NCBI GenBank assembly: GCA_964578625.1
Contig: CAZODQ010000005.1
Coordinates: 1 to 64,000 of the forward strand
Direction: 5' to 3'
Source: CAZBSE01 sp964578625
GTDB taxonomy: Bacteria > Actinomycetota > Humimicrobiia > Humimicrobiales > Humimicrobiaceae
DNA: 64,000 nt
Below the pieces are notes generated by a model that ran no database searches, was not told where the DNA came from, and saw nothing but the letters and a program-made list of their open reading frames with translations. A program made the translations under genes and the position numbers. This document shows positions 43,231-52,352 of the stretch, one piece after another (within the stretch, counting starts at the first letter, position 1; each line of letters begins with the position of its first letter).

Positions 43231-44619
43231 ATGGATATTAAGAAGGTAGACCTTGCTGTACTAGGAGGAGGACCGGGAGGATATGTGGCGTCTATAAGGG
43301 CTTCAAAGATGGGTCTAAAGACTGCTGTGATTGAAAAGGACCATCTTGGAGGGGTATGCCTGAACTGTGGTTGTATACCCACAAAAACTCTTTATCATGT
43401 GGCAGTTACACTGGGCGAGATCAAAAAAGCAAAAGATTTCGGAATAAATGTTTCCGTGCCGAAATTAGATTTTAAAAAGATGATGGCCAGAAAAGATCAG
43501 ATAATTGAAATGCAGAGAAAAGCCCTTCAGTTTTATTTCAAGAAAAATAATGTAGAACTCATAAAAGGTATTGGTAAAATAATTGCCAGGGATAAAATAA
43601 AAGTAATGACCTCTGACAGCCGTGAAATTGAAATAGAAGCAAAAAATATAATTATTGCAACCGGCTCGTCTGCTGCAAATGTAAAGCCGTTTGACTTGTC
43701 AGAAAGAGGTGTATTGGATAATGCCGGGATATTATCCATTAAGGAAATACCGAAGTCACTATTGATCATAGGCGGTGGAGTGGTAGGAAGTGAGTTTGCA
43801 AATATTTTTTCTTCTTTTGGAACGAAAGTTACCATAATAGAGATGCTTCCAAGAATACTGTCAACCGAAGATGAGGAAATCTCGAAAGTGATTTATAAGG
43901 TATTCAGGCAAAAGGGAATTGATATATTTACAGAGACTATAGTGGAAAAGGTTGAGAAGAGCGGTGAAAAGTTCATCTGTACTGCCAGCAGCGGGGACAG
44001 GATAACTGCAGATAAGGTACTGATATCGGTGGGAAGGAAACCAAATTCAACCGGTATCGGTATTGAAGAAATCGGTGTTGAAGTAGACCAGAAAGGTTAT
44101 ATAAAAGTAGACTCACACCTTAAGACCAATGCCCAAAACATATATGCTGTCGGTGACGTAATAGGAGGGTTTCAACTGGCATATGTGGCATCTGAAGAAG
44201 GTAAGATAGCTGTAGAGAATATTGCCGGAAAAACTAAGGAGATGGATTACAGTATTATACCCCTGACAGTGTTTACATCTCCTGAAATCGGAACAGTTGG
44301 GTTGGATGAAGCTCAGGCAAGAAATAAGAATATAAAGGTATACACCGGGGTATTTCCATTTAGCTCCAGCGGTAAAGCTTATATTACTGGGGAAACCGAG
44401 GGCTTTATAAAAATTGTTACCAACAGCGAGACAGGGGAAATAATTGGTGCACAGATGATAGGGCCAAGAGCAACAGATTTAGTCCATGAGGTAGCTGTAG
44501 CTATGAAGGGAGAGATGCTGGTAGATGACCTTGTCTCGACAGTCCATTCCCATCCCACATTCTCCGAAGCAATTTCAGAAGCTGCTGAAGACTGTTTTGG
44601 AATTTCAACTCACAAATAA
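43231..44619 (+). CDS. lpd: Dihydrolipoamide dehydrogenase (E3)
   Basis: A 462-residue flavoprotein disulfide reductase that reoxidises E2 dihydrolipoamide with NAD+. FAD site LGGGPGGYVASIRASKMG, redox disulfide GGVCLNCGCIPTKTL, NAD site IIGGGVVGSEFANIFSS, and C-terminal HSHPTFSEAISEA with the catalytic His. AAGGAG precedes the ATG. It completes the dehydrogenase complex of the 38.6-42.0 kb operon. Confidence 0.95.
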   Translation: MDIKKVDLAVLGGGPGGYVASIRASKMGLKTAVIEKDHLGGVCLNCGCIPTKTLYHVAVTLGEIKKAKDFGINVSVPKLDFKKMMARKDQIIEMQRKALQFYFKKNNVELIKGIGKIIARDKIKVMTSDSREIEIEAKNIIIATGSSAANVKPFDLSERGVLDNAGILSIKEIPKSLLIIGGGVVGSEFANIFSSFGTKVTIIEMLPRILSTEDEEISKVIYKVFRQKGIDIFTETIVEKVEKSGEKFICTASSGDRITADKVLISVGRKPNSTGIGIEEIGVEVDQKGYIKVDSHLKTNAQNIYAVGDVIGGFQLAYVASEEGKIAVENIAGKTKEMDYSIIPLTVFTSPEIGTVGLDEAQARNKNIKVYTGVFPFSSSGKAYITGETEGFIKIVTNSETGEIIGAQMIGPRATDLVHEVAVAMKGEMLVDDLVSTVHSHPTFSEAISEAAEDCFGISTHK

Positions 44620-44746
44620 TTTATTTAAATATAACAGAAATCTGATTTTAAATACTTTGACATAATATTAAGTTATGTTAGAATTATTTTTCTGAATCTA
44701 AAATATTATTATTTTATTTCAAAATATAAAATATTTAAGATTTTTT

Positions 44747-45115
44747 ATGAATACTAATAGTTCAGTAGTTTTAACCAAAAGAGTAATAATAACATCGCCT
44801 AATCCTGTAGCCAAGGAAGATTTTGTTAAGAAAATTAATGAGTTTGCTAAAAATATTATTGCCTTCCTGAAAAAGAACGGCTGCCGGGAATTAGGTCATA
44901 TGAAGGTAATCTCAACGACTGACGGCGAGGATTACCTGCAGCTAAGTATTTTAGGTATGAAACAGAGGCCAAAAGTTCAAGGTATCTTAAGAAAGACTTT
45001 TGAAAAAATCAAGTTAACTTTTAATATAATTGAGTTTGGAGTCGGTAAGGAAATAATCAACAGCAAATTAGATGAAGAAATAAAAAATATACAGACTTAT
45101 TTTATTAATAAATAA
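44747..45115 (+). CDS. Unrecognised 122-residue protein
   Basis: I do not recognise this soluble protein (MNTNSSVVLTKRVIITSP at the start). It has one Cys (NGCRELGHMKVI) and a predicted alpha/beta pattern, no signal peptide and no membrane segment. It stands between lpd and a convergent M23 peptidase gene. Codon use resembles the neighbours, so it is probably real. No ribosome binding site is obvious. Confidence 0.45.
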   Translation: MNTNSSVVLTKRVIITSPNPVAKEDFVKKINEFAKNIIAFLKKNGCRELGHMKVISTTDGEDYLQLSILGMKQRPKVQGILRKTFEKIKLTFNIIEFGVGKEIINSKLDEEIKNIQTYFINK

Positions 45116-45186
45116 TTTACCTCAAGTTTAAAACATCTAATCTGAAATAAACTTCTGCTTGTTCAACTAAATATATATACCATGTT

Positions 45187-45810
45187 TTATCTGATGCTGT
45201 AATGATCAAGTTTAAAATCAGATGGAAGATATTTTAAGTAAATAAATCTTGAAATACTGCTATAATCTATCTTCAGCAGATCTTCAGGATCAAGATATTT
45301 ATTATCATATATTACACCGAAGTGCAGGTGACACCCGGAACTTGAAGGGTCGTCATCTGCGCCTATGGCAGCGATAGTGTCTCCCTGTTTAATATATGTA
45401 CCGGTAGATACATAGATATGCATCAGGTTAAGATAGGTAGTCCTGATTTTTTGGTTATGTTTAATTACCAGTGTCATTCCCCCTGTGGGGGAAAAGCCTG
45501 TGTAGCTTACCGTGCCGCTTCCAGCTGCAATTACCTTCTGTCCGTATTTTCCTTCTATATCTACTCCTGTATGATTAAAATACCTTTGTTTGTCTTCATC
45601 CCAGTAACATTGTCTGAACCTGACTACTATTTCCCCTTTAAGCGGAAGGATAAATGGAGTCCTATAATCCGAATAGACAGGTGATGTAAAGCCAATAAGC
45701 ATATAAACAGACAACATAAGGAATATAACTGGGCTAAGTATACGGATTCTTTTAATACTGCCTGTGGTATTACTAAATTTATGTCTGATATTTTTCCTGT
45801 TTTTTATCAT
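45187..45810 (-). CDS. Secreted or membrane-anchored M23-family peptidase (LytM-like)
   Basis: A 207-residue protein with an N-terminal hydrophobic segment (about 24-45) and a lysostaphin-type domain. HTGVDIEGKYG gives the first His and Asp zinc ligands, and GCHLHFGV the HxH motif; GDTIAAIG lies between. It should cut peptidoglycan cross-links outside the membrane or act as an amidase activator. It is slightly short for the class but all zinc ligands are present, so it is predicted active. Confidence 0.9.
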   Translation of the reverse strand: MIKNRKNIRHKFSNTTGSIKRIRILSPVIFLMLSVYMLIGFTSPVYSDYRTPFILPLKGEIVVRFRQCYWDEDKQRYFNHTGVDIEGKYGQKVIAAGSGTVSYTGFSPTGGMTLVIKHNQKIRTTYLNLMHIYVSTGTYIKQGDTIAAIGADDDPSSSGCHLHFGVIYDNKYLDPEDLLKIDYSSISRFIYLKYLPSDFKLDHYSIR

Positions 45811-45979
45811 AAAATCATTTTTATTAAATCCGGCAACATCAGACGTTAATTATATAATAAAGTAACATATATGTAAATACGTAAATATTCTTAAGCATAA
45901 TATAAAATTTTAAAAATTTACTATTTAAGTGATAGATTCTATAATTGTAAACATATATAACTCTACGAGAGGAGTAAAT

Positions 45980-46897
45980 GTGAACAGCAAGATTAAGGAA
46001 ATACTTTCTTGGTATAAAAGCGAAAATCCAGGAACCATTAGAAATCTATATAGTATATTGATGCACGGAAAATTAGGCGGATCCGGAAAACTGGTAATCC
46101 TGCCTGTTGACCAAGGATTTGAGCATGGTCCAGCAAGAAGTTTTGCTCCGAATCCAGATGGTTATGACCCTGCTTATCACGTGAAACTTGCAATTGATGC
46201 TGGTCTGAATGCGCATGCTGCACCGCTGGGCTCGATGCAGGTAATAGCAAAAGAATACGCGGGACAGATCCCACTTATATTAAAGGCCAATAGCCATGAT
46301 GTATTGGACCCCAGTTCTGATCCGATTCCGGCAGTCACTGCTTCAGTAGAGGATGCTCTGAGGCTTGGATGCGCTGCAATTGGTTTTAGTATTTATCCTG
46401 GTAGTATTAACTTTAAACAGATGTATGAGGAAATAAGGGAAATAGCTCTGAAGGCAAAGAGAAATGGATTGGTAGTGGTAATCTGGTCTTATCCAAGGGG
46501 CTCCGGTTTGTCAAAAGAGGGAGAGACTGCAGTAGATATAGTAGCCTACGCCGCCCAGATCGCATCTCAGCTGGGTGCGCACTTAATAAAAGTAAAACCG
46601 CCGACTGATCATATAGAACTCGAAGAAGCAAAAGAAGTATATGAAAAGTTCAATATACCGATAAGTACACTGGCCGATAGAGTGAGACATGTGGTGCAGA
46701 GTGCATTTAATGGGAAAAGGATCGTTATATTCTCAGGCGGTCCTGCAAAGGGTAGAGAAGAAGTAATCGAGGAAATAAAACAGATAAATAAAGGTGGAGG
46801 ATTTGGTTCTATAATCGGAAGGAATTCTTTCCAGAGACCAAGAAAAGAAGCTTTAGATTTTCTTAGTGAGATATTGGGGATCTACAGCGGAGAATAG
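45980..46897 (+). CDS. Class I fructose-bisphosphate aldolase (DhnA/FbaB family)
   Basis: A glycolytic/gluconeogenic aldolase of 305 residues from GTG 45980, which follows GAGAGGAG by 5 bases; an upstream in-frame GTG at 45929 lacks such a site. Blocks are LVILPVDQGFEHGPARSF, IWSYPRGSG and LIKVKPPTD, the latter holding the probable Schiff-base Lys, then IFSGGPAKG binding phosphate. This family occurs in archaea and many anaerobes. It may also process related sugar phosphates. Confidence 0.88.
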   Translation: MNSKIKEILSWYKSENPGTIRNLYSILMHGKLGGSGKLVILPVDQGFEHGPARSFAPNPDGYDPAYHVKLAIDAGLNAHAAPLGSMQVIAKEYAGQIPLILKANSHDVLDPSSDPIPAVTASVEDALRLGCAAIGFSIYPGSINFKQMYEEIREIALKAKRNGLVVVIWSYPRGSGLSKEGETAVDIVAYAAQIASQLGAHLIKVKPPTDHIELEEAKEVYEKFNIPISTLADRVRHVVQSAFNGKRIVIFSGGPAKGREEVIEEIKQINKGGGFGSIIGRNSFQRPRKEALDFLSEILGIYSGE

Positions 46898-47051
46898 AAC
46901 AGGTAAGAATATATTAAAATATTTTTTATAGAGCCTTTTTATTAGAAAAATATGAGGATAAGAGCCCTTATTTACTGTAACTATGCAGGTTTCTAATTAT
47001 TATTACAAATGTTAATAATTAATAATATTAAAATTCTTAGGAAGAATAATT

Positions 47052-48101
47052 GTGAAATCAAATAAACTATATATTATATCTGCAGCATTAGCCCTGTTTC
47101 TGATTTTCAGTTTATCAATAGCTTGTAATAAAGTCCTGGAGTTAACAGAGGAATCTGTATCAGGGAAAACAGAAGAGTTTACAGAAGAATCTGGTATTGA
47201 GACTTTTATTGAAGTGACTGAAGAAGAACAAAATGATGCAATAATAGAAGCAGAAGTAGAAGTACCTGCATTCCAAAAAAAGCTGGATGAAATACAACAG
47301 CAGTACTCAATAGAATTCAGGCTGTATCTGGAAACACTGGATACAAATTACCTGGAAGGTATATTGTATGATGATAATGCAGTAAAGCAGGAATATGATC
47401 TTTTTAAGTGGAGAAATAGATTTTATGAAGAAAATATAATTTTTACAGCAGACGGAAATATTTTTCCAAGTAGTTGGTATGGATCCGGGATTGATGCGAA
47501 AGCTGAAAGTTTATCTGCAGCTGAAATAGAGAGATCAAAGAGGATCATTATGACTGCCCTTGATAAATATCCTGCGCAGCTGTTGAGAGATAACCTTAAA
47601 AATGTATATGTTTTAAAATCTATGAATTTTTATGGAGTTTATTATGGGGGGACAAATTTACCTCCGGACATTGTTTACGTAGCTAACGATGGAAAAGGTA
47701 TGGGATATACGGATATTGTCATAGAAAAGACATTCCACCACGAATTTTCTAGTGTATTAAAAAACAATTATAGATTTGAAGAAACAGCATGGAGGCAGAT
47801 CAATCCTCCCGGATTTGAATATTTCGATGAGACTACCGGTGGATCAGGTGCAATAAAGGCAGGGAGAGCCTCACAGGTATTTGATAAAAAAGAACATGAA
47901 ATAGGGTTTTTATATGAATATGCTGAATCTACAGCAGAAAACGATTTTAACTCATTTGCTGAAAATATATTTATGGGAGATGAAAGCTTTTTTAATACAG
48001 TGGATAATTATGAGAAATTGGAGATGAAGCTGGACCTTATAGTGCAATTCTATAACTCTTTGGATCCGGTATTTACCTTGGAATATTTTAAGGGACTTTA
48101 A
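47052..48101 (+). CDS. Lipoprotein, possibly degenerate zinc-peptidase-like
   Basis: A 349-residue exported lipoprotein (lipobox LSIAC, Cys25). An acidic spacer leads to a domain where KTFHHEFSSVLKNN resembles the HHEF motif of putative zinc metallopeptidases, but the second His of HExxH is missing. SFAENIFMGDESFF later resembles the conserved third-ligand region of such families. It may be a catalytically changed member. The start is GTG. It has no obvious operon partner, though a small possible lipoprotein gene follows. Confidence 0.6.
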   Translation: MKSNKLYIISAALALFLIFSLSIACNKVLELTEESVSGKTEEFTEESGIETFIEVTEEEQNDAIIEAEVEVPAFQKKLDEIQQQYSIEFRLYLETLDTNYLEGILYDDNAVKQEYDLFKWRNRFYEENIIFTADGNIFPSSWYGSGIDAKAESLSAAEIERSKRIIMTALDKYPAQLLRDNLKNVYVLKSMNFYGVYYGGTNLPPDIVYVANDGKGMGYTDIVIEKTFHHEFSSVLKNNYRFEETAWRQINPPGFEYFDETTGGSGAIKAGRASQVFDKKEHEIGFLYEYAESTAENDFNSFAENIFMGDESFFNTVDNYEKLEMKLDLIVQFYNSLDPVFTLEYFKGL

Positions 48102-48147
48102 ATTTTTTTAGGATGTATATATTAAAAGAAATAAATTAAATATAATT

Positions 48148-48306
48148 ATGGTTGTTTTAAGCTGTATTTTTCTTCTGGGTTTTCTAATGCTTGGAAATAA
48201 ATGTGATACCGATATGGGTGTAGAAAAGGCAGGTATTATTAGAGGAGATATTGAAGAAGAAGTAACACCAACCGGAGAAGAGGAGAAGGGGAACCTGCTG
48301 GAATAA
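48148..48306 (+). CDS. Possible small lipoprotein, 52 residues
   Basis: An open frame giving MVVLSCIFLLGFLMLGNKC followed by an acidic tail (EEEVTPTGEEEKGNLLE). The hydrophobic stretch ending in Cys and then charged residues resembles a lipoprotein signal. The frame stays open upstream to 48112 without a good start codon, and no ribosome binding site is seen, so this is tentative. It may be a remnant of a larger gene like its upstream neighbour. Confidence 0.35.
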   Translation: MVVLSCIFLLGFLMLGNKCDTDMGVEKAGIIRGDIEEEVTPTGEEEKGNLLE

Positions 48307-48365
48307 ATCCGAGGTATATTGTAAAGAATAATTTTGTCATTACAGCAACTTAAAACAGTTGATGT

Positions 48366-48410
48366 CCTTATGCCTTAAGTATTTTGTATTAATATACTTA
48401 AGGCATAAGG
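48366..48410. terminator. Perfect 17-bp inverted repeat between convergent genes
   Basis: 48366-48382 is exactly complementary to 48394-48410, with an 11-base loop. It lies between a + strand frame ending at 48306 and a - strand gene ending at 48427, so a bidirectional terminator is the simplest reading. No T-tract follows on either strand, so another role (mobile-repeat remnant or protein site) remains open. Confidence 0.5.
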
Positions 48411-48426
48411 AACAATTAAAAACCTT

Positions 48427-48690
48427 TCAGTCATAACTATAATATTTACGTCTTTTTCCTTTAAAAACACCACTAATAAAGCCAGAGAATAATGCCAGTG
48501 CTACTGCGATCTTGAAAGAAGTAAACCACGAGATAGCCTCGGCTACTAAACCCTGGTTTACGGCTTCTGGAAAAAGATCCGGTACCACCCAGGCCCACAT
48601 AACTTTGACCAGAAAAAGACCTAAGGCTAAAACGATAATTATTAATATTAGTATCCCTGGTATTATTCTAATCCACCATCTTCTTCTCAT
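48427..48690 (-). CDS. Small two-segment membrane protein
   Basis: An 87-residue protein with a basic start (MRRRWWIRI), two hydrophobic segments (about 10-35 and 60-75) and a basic end (GKRRKYYSYD). I know no family. It is the third gene behind the PadR-type regulator and a HicB-like small gene, so it may be a membrane effector of that operon. The start has AGGAGGT upstream on its strand. Confidence 0.55.
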   Translation of the reverse strand: MRRRWWIRIIPGILILIIIVLALGLFLVKVMWAWVVPDLFPEAVNQGLVAEAISWFTSFKIAVALALFSGFISGVFKGKRRKYYSYD

Positions 48691-48708
48691 TTCTAAAATA
48701 CCTCCTTT

Positions 48709-48912
48709 TTATTTTGAAATCTCTTTTAATTTCCTATTAATTACTAAATCAATATATGAATAAACTGCATTTTTAAAATCTTTAAGTGCTTCGATTTCAG
48801 TTCTCCCCGAACTGATTATCACAGGAGATTGCCAGGCAATATAGTAATCATTAGATCCATCATCAAACCTGATCTGTATATTTTGTTCATCTTGTAATTG
48901 TTTTTCTTCCAT
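48709..48912 (-). CDS. Small HicB-like protein
   Basis: A 67-residue protein with the look of a HicB-type antitoxin core (YYIAWQSPVIISSGRTEIEALKDFKNAVYSYIDL). No HicA toxin gene is adjacent, so a toxin-antitoxin role is not supported. It lies between the PadR regulator and a small membrane protein, in the same direction. Confidence 0.45.
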   Translation of the reverse strand: MEEKQLQDEQNIQIRFDDGSNDYYIAWQSPVIISSGRTEIEALKDFKNAVYSYIDLVINRKLKEISK

Positions 48913-48926
48913 TGGGTATATCTTTC

Positions 48927-49439
48927 TTACTCTTCCAATATGGATTCTATTTCCTTTCGAGCTTTTTCAATAATCTTTTTTACTTTTTCCATTTTTTCAG
49001 GGCTGGTATTTCTCATTCTGGGTCCTAAGAATCTCCTCATTTTTACAACTTCGCTTACTATCTGACCGATGATCTCGAAATTTCCATGATCCCACTGATG
49101 TTTCATATGGCTTTTTACCTCATCTGCAAAGTCGCTGCGTTCACTTAAGAATTCAAGACCCTGCTTTGTTATTTTATATACCTTTTTACCGTCTCTCTCC
49201 TTAGAAGTAGCATAGCCCATTTCTTCAAGCATCTGCAGAGTAGGATATACCGTACCAGCGCTGGGCTTGTAAAAACCATGAGAACTTTCTTCGAGCTGAC
49301 GTATGATTTCATAACCGTATCTTGGCTTTTCTTTCAGCAGGTCAAGGATGACATATTTTAAGTCTCCTTTCTGAAAGGGGCTGTCATATCTGAAACCATT
49401 AAGGAATCTGCTATGTTTAAAAAATCTATCGTGAAACAT
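48927..49439 (-). CDS. PadR-family transcriptional regulator
   Basis: A 170-residue regulator with the PadR winged helix KGDLKYVILDLLKEKPRYGY, shown here in part as LKEKPRYGYEIIRQLEE, then SAGTVYPTLQMLEEMGYAT. A C-terminal helical part (about 110-170) should dimerise. It heads a three-gene operon with a HicB-like and a membrane protein. A 20-bp perfect palindrome lies 36 bases before its start and is a likely operator for autoregulation. Confidence 0.9.
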   Translation of the reverse strand: MFHDRFFKHSRFLNGFRYDSPFQKGDLKYVILDLLKEKPRYGYEIIRQLEESSHGFYKPSAGTVYPTLQMLEEMGYATSKERDGKKVYKITKQGLEFLSERSDFADEVKSHMKHQWDHGNFEIIGQIVSEVVKMRRFLGPRMRNTSPEKMEKVKKIIEKARKEIESILEE

Positions 49440-49475
49440 TAAATCACCTCCATATTATATTGATATATCAAGTAT

Positions 49476-49495
49476 TATCACGATATATCGTGATA
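49476..49495. promoter_or_regulatory. 20-bp perfect palindrome, probable PadR operator
   Basis: TATCACGATATATCGTGATA is fully self-complementary. A second palindrome, TGATATATCA, lies at 49461-49470 between it and the PadR gene. PadR proteins typically bind dyads containing ATGT/ACAT or ATATC-like arms near their own promoters. The position between the PadR gene and a divergent membrane gene would allow control of both. Confidence 0.6.
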
Positions 49496-49709
49496 TATTA
49501 TAATTATTTTTCCCATGATGTCAAGTAATTTGTTTAAGTTTTTTTTACTGATAAGGTCGCAGGTGTAGTAAAAATTTTTTAAGTTTACAGGTTTAAAATC
49601 TTGTTCTACGGTATGTCGTATATTTATGTAGATATTGTCATAATAGTATGGTATGTTTTATTCAGACTAAGGTATTTAATAATTATTAAGCATAAAAATA
49701 GGAGTAGAT

Positions 49710-50291
49710 GTGAGAGCAGTCCAATTTATTATTAGGGTACTTAGGCTGATTGGGTCTCTGGCTTTCGTACTCGGGCTTTTTACCACTATCTTTGCAGGGA
49801 TACCCTGGTATGTCTACCATGAACCGATCACACCCTGGTGGGTTAAGATTGCAGTATATTGTGTTCTGGGAGGTATATTGCTGGTACTGCTTACAGTAGC
49901 TGCAGAAAGAGGGAAGGGCAGTGATGCAAGAAAAGAACTACTGAAAGCCAAGGTCAGACCCAGAATGTTAATCCAGACTTCTGCAGAAGTCCCTAGTCGA
50001 AAGGTAACCAAGACTTTAGGTCTGGTACAGGGACATACAATATTTGCCATCTGGATAGGAAGAGACCTATCAGCACTGGTAAGGCTTGTCCTTGGCGGTG
50101 AGTTAGTTGAATATACTGAGATGATGGGACATGCAAGACAAATAGCTACCAGCAGGATGGCAGTAGAAGCTGAAAAGCTTGGGGCTGATGCGGTGATAAA
50201 TCTTCGTTTTATGACCACCAGTGTTATGGGAAGTGCTGCCGAACTGCTGGCATATGGTACAGCGGTAAAACTCAGTAGGTCAACTAAGTAA
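49710..50291 (+). CDS. Membrane protein with YbjQ-like (heavy-metal-binding) domain
   Basis: A 193-residue protein with two membrane segments (about 12-35 and 45-62). A C-terminal YbjQ/UPF0145 domain follows (VTKTLGLVQGHTIFA, ARQIATSRMAVEAEKLGAD, AVINLRFMTTSV). YbjQ domains form pentamers and are annotated as putative metal-binding, but their role is not known. The start is GTG after GGAG. It is divergent from the PadR operon and may share its operator. Confidence 0.75.
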   Translation: MRAVQFIIRVLRLIGSLAFVLGLFTTIFAGIPWYVYHEPITPWWVKIAVYCVLGGILLVLLTVAAERGKGSDARKELLKAKVRPRMLIQTSAEVPSRKVTKTLGLVQGHTIFAIWIGRDLSALVRLVLGGELVEYTEMMGHARQIATSRMAVEAEKLGADAVINLRFMTTSVMGSAAELLAYGTAVKLSRSTK

Positions 50292-50303
50292 ACTCTAGAT
50301 TTA

Positions 50304-50822
50304 TTATTCAGCTTCCATGAACTCGTCCGGATATCTAACAGTTCCGGCTTTTTCTTCCAATGCTATTTCGGTTAATTCAACTGCCATAAATGCTTCATCA
50401 GGAACTTCAAATGGACACTTTATATTCCACCTTGAAGCTTTTTCAAATCCAAATCTTGGGTAATATTCTTTATGTCCAACGACGATTATGGAGTCAAAAC
50501 CAAGTTCTTTTGCCTTTGACATTCCTTTTTTAATAAGCTCAGATCCGATTCCCTTTCTCTGGAAAGCAGGAGTAACTGCCATAGGAGCTAATGCCAGTGT
50601 TTCGAAAGCAGAACTGCCGATGATTTTTATTTTTGAAAAAAGAATATGCCCTACGATTTTATCACCGGCAACTGCCACAAGGGAGAGATCAGGAATGAAG
50701 TTGATGCCATCTCTTATTCTATTAATAAGTTTACCCTCGTTATCCTGTCCGAAGGCGAGTCTATTTACTTCATAAATCTCTTTGAAGTCCTTTTTTTCTT
50801 CTTTTCTTATTAATATATCCAT
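50304..50822 (-). CDS. GNAT-family N-acetyltransferase
   Basis: About 172 residues from ATG 50822 (a TTG at 50852 is less likely). The acetyl-CoA site is APMAVTPAFQRKGIGSEL, and VVGHKEYYPRFGFEKAS is the conserved block of the YhbS-like subgroup. Substrate is unknown: candidates are small molecules or protein N-termini. It converges with the YbjQ-like gene. Confidence 0.85.
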   Translation of the reverse strand: MDILIRKEEKKDFKEIYEVNRLAFGQDNEGKLINRIRDGINFIPDLSLVAVAGDKIVGHILFSKIKIIGSSAFETLALAPMAVTPAFQRKGIGSELIKKGMSKAKELGFDSIIVVGHKEYYPRFGFEKASRWNIKCPFEVPDEAFMAVELTEIALEEKAGTVRYPDEFMEAE

Positions 50823-50986
50823 GACACATCTTCTTCTAGTAATGATTTCCAAATAGTATATTTACAGATAGTGTTTGTCAAATATAATAAGAAATACTTG
50901 TCATTCGTAAAGTCAAGAAGAAAGAGTATTGGATTATTATTAAAATCAGAAAATTTATATTTTTTATTCTTGTGAACAGCAGATAG

Positions 50987-51466
50987 CTAGGAACCTTCTT
51001 TATTTTTTATATCAGAAGACGAATTTATAGAATTGGTATTTCCTCCATAGCTTCCTACTGCAGTCATGACCCCGTTTTCAAATGCTATGTCATCATCAGT
51101 TCCAAGCTCTCTATCTACTCCATTACTCAGTAGACTATATTTTATACCATTGGATGTATACCTATAAGGACTGTCCCATAAATCGTAAGTTGAAAGATTT
51201 TTAATATATCCCTTATTTATCAATTTATACAAGCCTTCTTCGGTGGTTGGATAGCGGTTGTCATATGCGTTATACATTTCTAAAGCTGTAGCAATATCTC
51301 TCATTTCTTTTTTTGTCCCGGACTCTCTGGCTCTGTTGACAATAATAAAGTAGCTGGGTGTTGAAACTCCTGAGAGTATACTAATTATAACAATCGTTAC
51401 CAATATTTGAGTCAGTGTAAACCTTCTTTGTTTTTTATATAAATTTTTATAACTGATGGCAGGCAT
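50987..51466 (-). CDS. Pseudopilin-like protein (type II secretion/type IV pilin family)
   Basis: A 159-residue protein with an N-terminal pilin helix (FTLTQILVTIVIISILSG) and a GspG-like C-terminal part (YPTTEEGLYKLI, YDLWDSPYRYTS, NGVDRELGTDDDI), whose last motif is the calcium-binding loop of GspG. The usual prepilin cleavage site G|FTLIE is altered: Arg stands at -1 and Gln at +5 instead of Glu. Processing or assembly may therefore differ. No other secretion or pilus genes are in the window. Confidence 0.8.
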   Translation of the reverse strand: MPAISYKNLYKKQRRFTLTQILVTIVIISILSGVSTPSYFIIVNRARESGTKKEMRDIATALEMYNAYDNRYPTTEEGLYKLINKGYIKNLSTYDLWDSPYRYTSNGIKYSLLSNGVDRELGTDDDIAFENGVMTAVGSYGGNTNSINSSSDIKNKEGS

Positions 51467-51484
51467 TTTCTCACTGTTCCTTTT

Positions 51485-52171
51485 TTACACTAACACAGTT
51501 ATCGAGGTAAGAAAATAGAGAAAAAATAAATATATTGATTGGATCGGAAGTTTATCGACAATACCTTGAGCATAAAGAGGATAATAAACAATATTGCTGA
51601 CGAAATATAGAACCGATCCCGACATTAGTATAATCGCAGCCTTATTAGATTTTTTTTCTTTAAGATTTTTATGTATTTCGAATCCAATTATAATTATTAT
51701 AATCAGATACATAGTGACGAAATAAAAAGTATCAACTATAGCCATGTTGGGAACACGCAAAACGTAACCATACTTACTATCTGTTACATTGACGCTTCTG
51801 GTTATTAGAGCTACCGCGCTTATTATAAAGGCAGGTATGTATATAATTTGTTGTAATAATCTATTCACTTTTGAAATTTCTGCCTCTAAAAAATTAATAA
51901 TAAAACAGATTAAAGATATTGGTGACAGGAATAGGACTGCGATTAGTATTTGTGAAGATATAAAAGCTATCCTATATGAGGATGTTGATAGAGTAATAAG
52001 GGTCAGAGTAGATACAATAAGAATAACAAGACTATATATTAGGAAATAAATAACCGCCTTTATTTCTCTTTGTCTTAAATGTATATAGTATATATATGTG
52101 CTGAAGACAATAGAATATATACTTAATGCTGATGATAATAAAACAAAAATATTAATATTTGAAAATACCAT
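51485..52171 (-). CDS. Seven-transmembrane protein resembling histidine-kinase 7TM sensor domains
   Basis: A 228-residue, almost fully hydrophobic protein with about seven membrane segments. It resembles the N-terminal 7TM part of some sensor kinases, but no kinase, PAS or other catalytic domain follows. It ends 19 bases before the pseudopilin gene, so the two may be co-transcribed. It could be a truncated sensor or an independent membrane protein. Confidence 0.5.
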   Translation of the reverse strand: MVFSNINIFVLLSSALSIYSIVFSTYIYYIHLRQREIKAVIYFLIYSLVILIVSTLTLITLSTSSYRIAFISSQILIAVLFLSPISLICFIINFLEAEISKVNRLLQQIIYIPAFIISAVALITRSVNVTDSKYGYVLRVPNMAIVDTFYFVTMYLIIIIIIGFEIHKNLKEKKSNKAAIILMSGSVLYFVSNIVYYPLYAQGIVDKLPIQSIYLFFLYFLTSITVLV

Positions 52172-52352
52172 AATTAAATATTAAATATATATATTATTAT
52201 ATTTTACTTTGTAATCTTTGGCTATCGTTTTTTCTTGCTAAAGATTTTGCTGTTTTTTTAAGTATTTCCTCTTTTATCATAATAGGTGACATTTTTACTG
52301 AATAAATTTAAAATGACAATATTGTTAAGTAATGAATTCTAATAAAGTACAA

